From: Alphaproteobacteria bacterium
GTDB lineage: Bacteria; Pseudomonadota; Alphaproteobacteria; Rhodobacterales; Rhodobacteraceae
Assembly (NCBI GenBank): GCA_013151535.1
Contig: JAADIC010000338.1
Location: forward strand, 1 to 5,084
Direction of reading: 5' to 3'
Length of the DNA stretch: 5,084 nucleotides
The position numbers and the translations under genes are program-made. The notes under the pieces were generated by a model, which was given only the letters and a program-made list of their open reading frames with translations, searched no databases and was not told the origin of the DNA. Positions 1 through 5,084 of this stretch are shown here, one piece after another (the first letter of the stretch is position 1; every line of letters starts with the position of its first letter).

Positions 1-562
1 GGATCGTAAACTCTTCATCCTGTTTTTGCGCACTCAAAAAACAATAGCTGGCGAGACCGCTGGAATCCGACTTTACCGCCCCTTCCCAAAAGCCGGATTT
101 GAGCCTTTTGATGACCGAGGATGTTTTATAGACCGGTGGCGCGGTTGCTGTTTGCGCGCTGCCGGTCTTGATGTTGAACACCCACAGACGGGAGGGGTTG
201 CTGTTGTCGCAATAGCCCCAATTCATATCAAAACCGCTTTCAGAAAAGTCGGTTCCGAGTTTCAGGCGGCCCCAGTAATAGGTGCCGAACCGTTTGCTGT
301 CACATCTCTCGTTCGAGTTGGGTTCCGCCCAAAACCCCGTCCACGTCTTACCGTCTCTGGTCAAGACAAAGGAGCCGTCATTGTCGGTATCTCCATCTTC
401 GGCGATGTATGAACCGCGAAAACCCGCGCCATCCCGCACGACCTCTGTCGGCCCCCAATCCGTTCGCCATTGACCGGCAAAGATCTCGGATTGCGCAAAC
501 GAGGGTGAGATCGACGCCAATACCCCAAGCATTGCGCCCGTCAGGAAAGCAATTAACCGCAT
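1..562 (-). CDS. Secreted protein of unknown function, C-terminus beyond the window
   Basis: An open frame of 187 codons runs off the left edge without a stop. Translation from the ATG at 562-560 gives a classic Sec signal peptide: MRLIAF, a hydrophobic stretch to about residue 18, then PSFA|QS with likely cleavage after Ala23. A strong GGAGGT lies 4 bases upstream, which fixes the start. The mature part is rich in Trp, Gly and aromatic residues arranged like a small beta-barrel or lipocalin-like fold: GQW-TDWG (30-37), W74-G-FW78, YYWGR (95-99), WGYC (115-118) and GFWEG (157-161). Cysteines are at 87, 118 and 174, so an exported disulfide is possible. An Asp-rich DGDTDNDG segment (56-63) resembles a calcium-binding loop. 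I do not recognise the family and assign no function; export to the periplasm or outside is inferred from the signal peptide. The gene points the same way as the catabolic genes but is separated from them by about 270 bases, so it is probably a separate unit. Confidence 0.78.
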   Translation of the reverse strand, partial: MRLIAFLTGAMLGVLASISPSFAQSEIFAGQWRTDWGPTEVVRDGAGFRGSYIAEDGDTDNDGSFVLTRDGKTWTGFWAEPNSNERCDSKRFGTYYWGRLKLGTDFSESGFDMNWGYCDNSNPSRLWVFNIKTGSAQTATAPPVYKTSSVIKRLKSGFWEGAVKSDSSGLASYCFLSAQKQDEEFTI

Positions 563-656
563 ATTCACCTCCAAATCCAATCGGTTGCCGGTGAATTCGG
601 CCCATTGTTTCAGGACGCGCGATTCCCGGCTCTGACAGACAACCCAACCCGAAATA

Positions 657-714
657 CGGTATTGCAGTTTGCTTAATGGCAATCCGGCCCGCTCCTTTAA
701 TCGTGGAGGGCCGG
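657..714. repeat. Two overlapping inverted repeats (possible terminator or leader structure)
   Basis: CCGGCCC (684-690) pairs perfectly with GGGCCGG (708-714), extended inside by TCC/GGA with a GC bulge. A second stem pairs ATTGC (661-665) with GCAAT (679-683), extended by CGG (657-659) and CCG (684-686) around a bulged T. The two stems share bases 684-686, so they compete in part. Neither is followed by a T-run on either strand, so it is not a standard intrinsic terminator. It could stop read-through from the operon with help from Rho, or sit in the leader of the secreted-protein gene. Confidence 0.4.
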
Positions 715-735
715 TGGGGAATGTGTTTGGGTTAA

Positions 736-764
736 ATTCATCTCAATTAATACGAACTTGTCAA
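736..764 (-). promoter_or_regulatory. Possible sigma-70-type promoter for the secreted-protein gene
   Basis: Read on the minus strand there is a perfect TTGACA (764-759), a 17-base AT-rich spacer and ATGAAT (741-736) at the -10 position, which matches TATAAT at only 3 of 6 bases. The element lies between the MBL-fold gene and the secreted-protein gene and points to the latter, giving a leader of roughly 165 bases. The -35 box is excellent and the -10 box is poor, so this is a suggestion only. Confidence 0.3.
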
Positions 765-836
765 GGGTGCTTTACCTTGCCTATCCGCCCGGCCTGTCAG
801 GTTTTGCCTTTTCTGGGTGTTTACCCCGTTCGTGCC

Positions 837-1787
837 TCACCCCTGTAGATCCGCCCACATATCCAGATCGCGCTGGGCCGTCCAGATACGCGGGGTTTCG
901 ATGCCGCGGGCTTCGTCATAGGCGCGCGCCACGTTGAACGGCAGGCAATGTTCGTAAATCGCGTAGTCGCCAAATTTTGGATCGCATGCTTGGCGCACCG
1001 CGTCCCATGCCTCTTTCAGCGAACCACCCCGTGCCGCCACCCGCGCCGCCGCCTTATAGGTCGTGTCGACAAAATCGCGCGTGTTTTCAATCGCTGCGGC
1101 AACCATTTCTTTGCCCACCAGCGCATCGCCACGACCCGGTGCAATTGCATCGACGTCAAAGGCGGCGATGTTATCGAGCGTGCCGCCCCACTCGTTGTAA
1201 TGGCCGTCACCGCAATAACAGGCGGATTTGTATTCGACGATGTCGCCGGTGAACATCACGTTCTGATCCGGCACATGGATGACGATATCACCCGCCGTGT
1301 GGGCACGCCCCAGATGCATCAAGTTGATCTGTCGCTTGCCCAGATAGACGGTCATATCCTCGGAAAACGTGGTGGTCGGATAGGTCAGGCCGGGGATGCT
1401 TTCATGGCCTTCAAACAGGCGGGGAAAGCGTTGAAATTCGCTGTCCCAGTCTTCTTGGCCACGCTCGACCACCATGGCGCGCGCCGCTTCGCCCATGATG
1501 ATCTGATCGGCGCCAAAGGCCGACGCACCCAGCACCCGCACCGCGTGGTAATGGGTCAGAACCACGTGGGAGATCGGCTTGTCGGTAACCTCACGCACCT
1601 TTTGAATGACCTTATTGGCCAGTCGCGGGGTGGCTTGGGCTTCGATAATCATCACGCTGTCGTCGCCGATGATGACACCGGAATTGGGATCGCCCTCGGC
1701 GGTGAAGGCATAAAGCCCCTCGCCTACTTCAAGAAAGGTGATTTTCTTTTCGGTCATGTCGCCTTGGGATGCGAATGCTTTTGCCAT
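837..1787 (-). CDS. Metallo-beta-lactamase-fold hydrolase-like protein with altered metal site
   Basis: 316 residues from the ATG at 1787-1785, which has GGAG 7 bases upstream (1798-1795). A frame start further out at 1832 would add 15 residues encoded partly by a palindromic repeat and is not preferred. MBL-fold features appear in order: beta strands with SGVIIGDDSVMIIEA (36-50), the metal loop THYHAVR (78-84), GRAHTAGDI (160-168), FTGDIVEY (179-186) and APGRGD (216-221), followed by a helical C-terminal part. The usual HxHxDH is HxHxVR, and the usual PGHG is PGRG. Site 1 ligands His79, His81, His163 and bridging Asp182 remain; three site 2 ligands are replaced by Val83, Arg84 and Arg219. 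Cys190, Cys192 and His196 lie just after Asp182 and could contribute. No signal peptide is seen, so it is likely cytoplasmic. It is third in the direction hmgA-fahA-MBL, 92 bases after fahA. Substrate unknown; a role in aromatic or acyl-intermediate turnover is inference from position only. Confidence 0.9.
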   Translation of the reverse strand: MAKAFASQGDMTEKKITFLEVGEGLYAFTAEGDPNSGVIIGDDSVMIIEAQATPRLANKVIQKVREVTDKPISHVVLTHYHAVRVLGASAFGADQIIMGEAARAMVVERGQEDWDSEFQRFPRLFEGHESIPGLTYPTTTFSEDMTVYLGKRQINLMHLGRAHTAGDIVIHVPDQNVMFTGDIVEYKSACYCGDGHYNEWGGTLDNIAAFDVDAIAPGRGDALVGKEMVAAAIENTRDFVDTTYKAAARVAARGGSLKEAWDAVRQACDPKFGDYAIYEHCLPFNVARAYDEARGIETPRIWTAQRDLDMWADLQG

Positions 1788-1803
1788 TTTGTGTCTCCGC
1801 TTG

Positions 1804-1822
1804 TCCCGCACCTGATGCGGGA
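1804..1822. repeat. Palindromic REP-like element, copy A
   Basis: TCCCGCA-CCTGA-TGCGGGA forms a perfect 7-bp stem with a 5-base loop. It lies about 5 bases upstream of the ribosome binding site of the MBL-fold gene, so in the mRNA it forms a hairpin at the 5' side of that gene. On the plus strand it is followed by a run of five T (1825-1829), but no plus-strand gene ends here, so I do not call it a terminator. Read on the plus strand, its 17-base core matches the minus strand of copy B (1874-1890) at 16 of 17 positions. Confidence 0.75.
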
Positions 1823-1866
1823 TCTTTTTCAATATTTCCCTACCTCAAAGTAGGAATGTCACTCTC

Positions 1867-1891
1867 AAAAGGCCCCGCATCAAGTGCGGGG
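1867..1891 (-). terminator. Palindromic REP-like element copy B, possible terminator after fahA
   Basis: Read on the minus strand, CCCCGCA-CTTGA-TGCGGGG (1891-1873) forms a 7-bp GC-rich stem, then CC and four T (1870-1867). It therefore looks like a weak intrinsic terminator or attenuator directly at the end of fahA. The stop codon TGA of fahA (1882-1880) is inside the loop. The short T-run suggests partial termination at most, so some transcript could continue into the MBL-fold gene. Confidence 0.5.
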
Positions 1892-3169
1892 TAAATCGCG
1901 GGGGGCCTCCACCGCTGGAAGAATGGTCCCGACGCAATCGCCAAACCCGATCCGATAACCGTTCCCTTGGGCAAAACCGCTGAGGGTGGCGGTGTCGCCA
2001 TCCTCAAGGAAGCTGCGCGTTTCACCAGTGTCTAGCACTATCGGTTCCTTACCGCCCCAGCTAAGTTCCAGCAATGATCCGCGCTCATGTTTTTCCGGCC
2101 CCGAAATCGTGCCCGAGCCGATCAAATCACCCACATTCATCTCGCAGCCAGAACTGGCATGGTGGCACAGTTGCTGGGCGGCGGAATAATACATCTCGCG
2201 GTAATTCGTGCGGGTCAGAACGGTCGCCTTGTCGGCCCCATCGGGCTGCAAGGCAAATTCCAGCGCGATGTCGTATAGCATCGGGCCGGGTTCGCGCAGA
2301 TAGGGCAGCAGGTCAAATTCACGCGGCGGGGTTGAGGTGCGAAACGGCTCTAACGCGGCGCGGGTCACGATCCACGGGCTGATCGAGGTGCCAAACGCCT
2401 TGGCCTGAAACGGGCCAAGCGGCTGGTATTCCCAGGCTTGAATATCGCGCGCCGACCAATCGTTCAGGATCACATAGCCGAAAATCATTTCGTCGGCCTG
2501 CGCCACCGTAATCGGCTGGCCCATAGTTGATCCGGTGCCGACAATCGCGCCCATCTCAAGCTCCACATCCAGCCGCTTGCAAGCGCCGAAATGTGGCAGA
2601 TCGGCATTTGGCGGCTTGAGCTGGCCCAGCGGGCGGCGAATATCGGTGCCCGACACAACCACAGTCGAAGCACGGCCATTATAGCCGATGGGGATATGCA
2701 GCCAGTTCGGCGGCAGCGCGTTTTCGGCACCGCGAAACATGGTGCCGATATTGGTGGCGTGGTGGCGACCGGCGTAAAAATCGGTGAACTCCGTGACCAC
2801 GAACGGCATGTGCATTTGTGCATCGGACTGCGCCACCAACACGCGGGATTTCAGGGCTTCATTGCCGGAAATCGCGCTGTCGCCACCTTCGGCCAGCAAA
2901 TCCACCAAGCGCGTGCGCAGGTCTAACCAAGCCTCGGCCCCAAGCTCCATGAACTCGTTCCAGAACGGCAGATCAAACACCGGTTCATCACCAACGCTTA
3001 ACACGCCCTCTTCCTCCAGCAGCGTTAGATCAAGGATCATGTCGCCGATGGCAACACCGCAACGCGGCTCGTTTTCATCTGTTGAAAACACACCGTAGGG
3101 CAGGTTGTTCAGCGGGAAATGGGTTTCGGGGCTGTTGGCGCTGGTGACCCAGGATTTTTTTAACTGCAT
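1880..3169 (-). CDS. fahA: Fumarylacetoacetase
   Basis: Hydrolyses fumarylacetoacetate to fumarate and acetoacetate, the last step of phenylalanine/tyrosine breakdown via homogentisate, in the cytoplasm. At 429 residues it matches the family (human enzyme 419). The N-terminal SH3-like domain spans about 1-120, the catalytic FAH domain the rest. Signature stretches are FTDFYAGRHHATN (128-140), PIGYNGRAS (160-168), DVELEMG (201-207), ILNDWSARDIQ (234-244) and GSLLELSWGG (364-373). Aligned by eye to human FAH with a constant offset of 4, the metal and catalytic residues are all present: Asp130, His137, Glu203, Glu205, Asp237, Arg241, Gln244, Lys257 and Glu368. Start: ATG at 3169-3167 with AAAGGA (3183-3178) 8 bases upstream. 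It follows hmgA by 63 bases and is surely co-transcribed. Oddity: the last codons and the stop are encoded inside a palindromic repeat, giving a short tail (EAPRDLPRT) after the normal family end near ILPAV. Confidence 0.98.
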   Translation of the reverse strand: MQLKKSWVTSANSPETHFPLNNLPYGVFSTDENEPRCGVAIGDMILDLTLLEEEGVLSVGDEPVFDLPFWNEFMELGAEAWLDLRTRLVDLLAEGGDSAISGNEALKSRVLVAQSDAQMHMPFVVTEFTDFYAGRHHATNIGTMFRGAENALPPNWLHIPIGYNGRASTVVVSGTDIRRPLGQLKPPNADLPHFGACKRLDVELEMGAIVGTGSTMGQPITVAQADEMIFGYVILNDWSARDIQAWEYQPLGPFQAKAFGTSISPWIVTRAALEPFRTSTPPREFDLLPYLREPGPMLYDIALEFALQPDGADKATVLTRTNYREMYYSAAQQLCHHASSGCEMNVGDLIGSGTISGPEKHERGSLLELSWGGKEPIVLDTGETRSFLEDGDTATLSGFAQGNGYRIGFGDCVGTILPAVEAPRDLPRT

Positions 3170-3190
3170 TCAAATGGTCCTTTTGACAAT

Positions 3191-3225
3191 GGTGCGTGCG
3201 GTAGGGTGTGTGCTCTGCACGCACC
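3191..3225. repeat. Intercistronic hairpin between hmgA and fahA
   Basis: GGTGCGTGC (3191-3199) and GCACGCACC (3217-3225) are a perfect 9-bp inverted repeat with a loop of about 17 bases. A near copy of the left arm, GGTGTGTGC (3205-3213), pairs with the same right arm across a 3-base loop with one mismatch. The element nearly fills the gap and ends just before the fahA ribosome binding site. There is no T-run after it in the direction of transcription, so it more likely shields or processes the hmgA 3' end than terminates. It may be a dispersed repeat family; that is inference. Confidence 0.6.
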
Positions 3226-3232
3226 GCTCGTT

Positions 3233-4594
3233 TCATTTCGTTCCGGGTGTTCCGTCGAATTTCTTGTCCAAACCGTCCCAGCAGTCAACATAATCGTCCT
3301 GCAACGGCGCTTCATTGGCTGCAAAATGCGTCAGATGCTGGGGAAACCGGGTTTCAAACATGAACGCCATGGTGTTTTCCAACTTGGCTGGCACCATCGG
3401 CTCATTGCTGGCTTTCTCAAACGAATTCGCGTCCGGCCCATGCGGCAGCATCATGTTATGCAGGCTCATGCCGCCGGGCACAAACCCCTTGGGTTTGGCG
3501 TCATACTGGCCGTGAATATTACCCATGAATTCGGTCATGATGTTCTTGTGATACCACGGCGGGCGGAAGGTATCCTCGGCGGGCAGCCAGCGATCCTTGA
3601 AAATCACAAAGTCGATATTGGCGGTGCCTTCCTGCCCTGATGGTGCGGTCAGGACCGTAAAAATCGAGGGGTCCGGATGGTCAAACAGGATCGCGCCGAC
3701 GGGTGAAAATGTGTTGAGGTCGTATTTCACCGGCGCGTAATTGCCGTGCCAGGCGACCACGTCGAGCGGCGAGTGATCTATGAATGTCTCGTGAAACTGG
3801 CCGCACCATTTGATGACCACGCGGCTATGCGCCTCGCGATCCTCGAACGCCGCCACCGGGGTTTTGAAGTCGCGTGGATTGGCCAGACAATTGGCCCCGA
3901 TTGGCCCGCGCCCCGGCAGATCGAACTTCATACCGTAGTTTTCGCACACAAAGCCGCGCGCCGGGCCATCCAGCAGCGTGACTTTGTAGACCAGCCCGCG
4001 CGGAATGATGGCGATTTCCTGCGGCGCGATATCCAAAATACCCAGTTCCGTCGTAAACCGCATCCAGCCCTGCTGCGGCACCACCATCAGCTCACTATCG
4101 GCGGAGTAGAAATACTCGTCCTCCATATCGGCATTGACCAAAAAGATATGGGCCGCCATGCCGACTTGGGTGTTCACGTCGCCTGCTGTCGACATCGTGC
4201 GCATGCCGCTGATCCATGTCAGCGGCGCGTCCGGCACCGGCACCGGATCCCAGCGGTTCTGAACCAGCGATTGAATATCAGGATCGATGCAGGGCGCGGA
4301 TTTCCAATACGGCATATCAATGCGTTGAAACCGCCCCACATGCTTGACCGAGGGGCGGATACGGTAACACCATGTGCGCTCGTTTTCGCCGCGCGGGGCG
4401 GTGAAAGCGGTGCCCGAAAGCTGCTCGGCATAAAGGCCGTAATTGCATTTCTGCGGGCTGTTGCGCCCTTGGGGCAGCGCGCCCGGCAGTGCCTCGGTCT
4501 CGAAATCATTGCCAAAGCCCGGCATATAGCCCGGCGTTGTGCCATAGGGCGCGTCGCCCTGCACCATTTTCGATGGCTTGGATTGCTTGCTCAC
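3233..4594 (-). CDS. hmgA: Homogentisate 1,2-dioxygenase
   Basis: Fe(II) ring-cleaving dioxygenase that turns homogentisate plus O2 into maleylacetoacetate; cytoplasmic, first gene of the operon. 453 residues, near the family norm (human 445). The N-terminal part holds PGFGNDFETEALPGALPQG (25-43) and LYAEQLSGTAFTAPR (54-68), typical of the family. The C-terminal metal-binding core holds FRPPWYHKNIMTEFMG (343-358) and LPHGPD (383-388). By alignment by eye with human HGD (offset 14), the iron ligands are His349, Glu355 and His385, and the catalytic His306 is in FDHPDPS. No key residue is missing. Start: GTG at 4594-4592 is the first start codon in this frame after the promoter, but the purine run GAGGG lies too close to it for an ideal ribosome binding site; ATG at residue 10 (4567-4565) is the alternative and has no Shine-Dalgarno either. 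Transcribed divergently from a MarR-type gene through a shared control region. Confidence 0.98.
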   Translation of the reverse strand: MSKQSKPSKMVQGDAPYGTTPGYMPGFGNDFETEALPGALPQGRNSPQKCNYGLYAEQLSGTAFTAPRGENERTWCYRIRPSVKHVGRFQRIDMPYWKSAPCIDPDIQSLVQNRWDPVPVPDAPLTWISGMRTMSTAGDVNTQVGMAAHIFLVNADMEDEYFYSADSELMVVPQQGWMRFTTELGILDIAPQEIAIIPRGLVYKVTLLDGPARGFVCENYGMKFDLPGRGPIGANCLANPRDFKTPVAAFEDREAHSRVVIKWCGQFHETFIDHSPLDVVAWHGNYAPVKYDLNTFSPVGAILFDHPDPSIFTVLTAPSGQEGTANIDFVIFKDRWLPAEDTFRPPWYHKNIMTEFMGNIHGQYDAKPKGFVPGGMSLHNMMLPHGPDANSFEKASNEPMVPAKLENTMAFMFETRFPQHLTHFAANEAPLQDDYVDCWDGLDKKFDGTPGTK

Positions 4595-4634
4595 ACCCTC
4601 TTTTCTCGCAGCCCTGTCCGGTTTGCGATGGGGC

Positions 4635-4664
4635 TTTATATCGTTGCATTTGCAACGAGGTCAA
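4635..4664 (-). promoter_or_regulatory. Promoter of the hmgA-fahA operon
   Basis: On the minus strand TTGACC (4664-4659, 5 of 6 to TTGACA) and TATAAA (4640-4635, 5 of 6 to TATAAT) are separated by 18 bases. Transcription would start near 4628, giving a leader of about 34 bases before the hmgA GTG. Both boxes are far better than anything else in the region. The whole spacer is a perfect palindrome, described as the operator. Confidence 0.8.
4641..4658. promoter_or_regulatory. Palindromic operator, probable site for the divergent MarR-family regulator
   Basis: TCGTTGCA-TT-TGCAACGA is a perfect 8+8 inverted repeat around a 2-base centre. The TTGCA…TGCAA core and 16-18 base size are typical of sites bound by dimeric MarR-family proteins. 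It lies exactly between the -35 and -10 boxes of the hmgA promoter, so a bound dimer would exclude RNA polymerase. The MarR gene next door is the natural candidate binder; the ligand is not visible from sequence, but homogentisate is the obvious guess. Confidence 0.8.
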
Positions 4665-4679
4665 GGCTCGGCTTGAAAT
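4650..4679 (+). promoter_or_regulatory. Tentative promoter of the MarR-family gene
   Basis: TTGCAA (4650-4655) and TGAAAT (4674-4679) are 18 bases apart and each match the sigma-70 boxes at 4 of 6 bases. A start near 4686 would give a leader of only about 6 bases, which would fit the absence of a Shine-Dalgarno before the ATG at 4692. The -35 box lies in the right half of the palindrome, so the regulator would also repress itself. Weak matches; treat as a hypothesis. Confidence 0.25.
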
Positions 4680-4691
4680 TCCAGTCGATCC

Positions 4692-5084
4692 ATGCCCTAT
4701 AGGTATCGTCTCAAACGCAACGAAAGCCTGCCCTTGTCCGAGTTTCAGCTAGAACAGTTCCTGCCCTATCAAATGGCCGTCCTGTCCAATCGTGTCAGTG
4801 ATGAATTCTCCAAAATGTATCGCGACAGGTTTGGTATTTCAGTGTCGGAATGGCGGGTGGTGGCGCATCTGTATCAGGCCGAAAAAGTTTCGATCCGCGA
4901 AGTTTACCAACAAGTGCAGATTGACAAGTCCAAAGCCAGCCGCGCCGCAGCCCGGCTTGAAAAATCCGGCTATGTCAGCAAAAAGATCAACCCCGGTGAC
5001 CGGCGGCTGGTGGAATTGTCACTGACCGAAAAGGGCCGCGCCATGCATGACGAGATCGGCCCCATGGGGGTGGCGTTCCAACAA
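4692..5084 (+). CDS. MarR-family transcriptional regulator, C-terminus beyond the window
   Basis: The frame is open for 131 codons to the right edge; a usual family length of 140-170 means a short C-terminal dimerisation helix is missing from view. An in-frame TGA lies 15 bases before the ATG at 4692, so no longer form exists. The winged helix-turn-helix is clear: FGISVSEWRVVAHLY (47-61), VSIREVYQQVQIDKSKASRAAARLEKSGYV (67-96) with the recognition helix around 79-91, then the wing with Asp103-Arg104-Arg105 (the DxR motif of MarR proteins) and VELSLTEKG (107-115). It is divergent from hmgA with a 97-base shared region containing a perfect palindrome, the standard arrangement for a local repressor of the adjacent catabolic operon. 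No Shine-Dalgarno is evident. It is not the IclR-type HmgR known from Pseudomonas, so no symbol is given. Confidence 0.93.
   Translation, partial: MPYRYRLKRNESLPLSEFQLEQFLPYQMAVLSNRVSDEFSKMYRDRFGISVSEWRVVAHLYQAEKVSIREVYQQVQIDKSKASRAAARLEKSGYVSKKINPGDRRLVELSLTEKGRAMHDEIGPMGVAFQQ

Larger units (their letters stand above)
563..836. other. Intergenic region, no gene seen
   Basis: This stretch separates the stop of the MBL-fold gene from the start of the secreted protein. It is more AT-rich near 730-760 than the flanking genes. I find no credible coding frame: the one short frame that enters it from the left (up to 647, minus) is out of frame with the signal-peptide gene and has no protein character. 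It contains the possible promoter and the nested inverted repeats listed separately. No canonical terminator with a T-tract is visible downstream of the MBL-fold gene. Confidence 0.6.

Noticed and set aside
378..647. Minus-strand frame of 89 codons overlapping the secreted-protein gene
   Set aside because: Out of frame with the signal-peptide gene, no ribosome binding site at its start and no protein-like composition.
815..826. GGGT-GTTT-ACCC mini-hairpin just after the MBL-fold gene as a terminator
   Set aside because: A 4-bp stem followed by an A-rich, not T-rich, stretch in the direction of transcription.
1788..1832. Extended N-terminus for the MBL-fold protein (15 more residues from 1832)
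   Set aside because: The extra residues are encoded by palindromic repeat A, and the internal ATG at 1787 has a well-placed GGAG.
948..1853. Long plus-strand open frame (301 codons) antisense to the MBL-fold gene
   Set aside because: It mirrors the codon pattern of the real gene on the other strand, has no ribosome binding site or recognisable domain, and the minus-strand frame carries clear MBL motifs.
1839..1854. CCTAC/GTAGG inverted repeat between the two palindromes
   Set aside because: Only a 5-bp stem with no T-run; too weak to call as a terminator or operator.
3155..3161. Run of seven A right after the fahA start as a slippage or frameshift site
   Set aside because: The frame is intact and full length, and nothing downstream suggests a second frame in use.
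3746..4702. Long plus-strand open frame (318 codons) antisense to hmgA
   Set aside because: It is a shadow of the GC-rich hmgA frame; its translation is rich in Arg/His with no domain, and it crosses the hmgA promoter.

Overview
The window carries the lower part of an aerobic phenylalanine/tyrosine (homogentisate) degradation cluster. The gene order, the N-terminal style of the homogentisate dioxygenase, the moderately high GC and the REP-like CCCGCA…TGCGGG palindromes suggest an alphaproteobacterium, most likely Rhodobacterales (Roseobacter-type). The taxonomic placement is inference from sequence style; no marker gene is present.

Layout, left to right. (1) Positions 1-562, minus strand: a signal-peptide-bearing protein of unknown function whose C-terminus lies beyond the left edge. 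(2) Positions 563-836: an intergenic stretch with a weak possible promoter for that gene and two overlapping inverted repeats, but no convincing gene. (3) Positions 837-4594, minus strand: three genes in one direction, hmgA (homogentisate 1,2-dioxygenase) first, then fahA (fumarylacetoacetase), then a metallo-beta-lactamase-fold protein with an altered metal site. The hmgA-fahA gap of about 60 bases holds a strong hairpin. The gap of about 90 bases after fahA holds two inverted copies of one palindrome, and one copy supplies the fahA stop codon. (4) Positions 4595-4691: a short divergent control region. An 18-base perfect palindrome exactly fills the spacer between a good -35 (TTGACC) and a good -10 (TATAAA) that point toward hmgA. 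(5) Positions 4692-5084, plus strand: a divergent MarR-family regulator cut by the right edge.

How it works together: HmgA opens homogentisate to maleylacetoacetate, an isomerase (MaiA, not encoded here) would convert that to fumarylacetoacetate, and FahA cleaves it to fumarate and acetoacetate. The divergent MarR protein is the obvious candidate to sit on the palindrome and block hmgA transcription until a pathway ligand, plausibly homogentisate, releases it. The third gene, an MBL-fold protein that keeps metal site 1 but has lost site 2, has no textbook role in this pathway. It and its position where maiA might be expected are the least explained parts of the cluster. The window reads as a well-formed catabolic operon rather than a mobile or defence region; I see no transposase, integrase, tRNA, CRISPR or phage gene.
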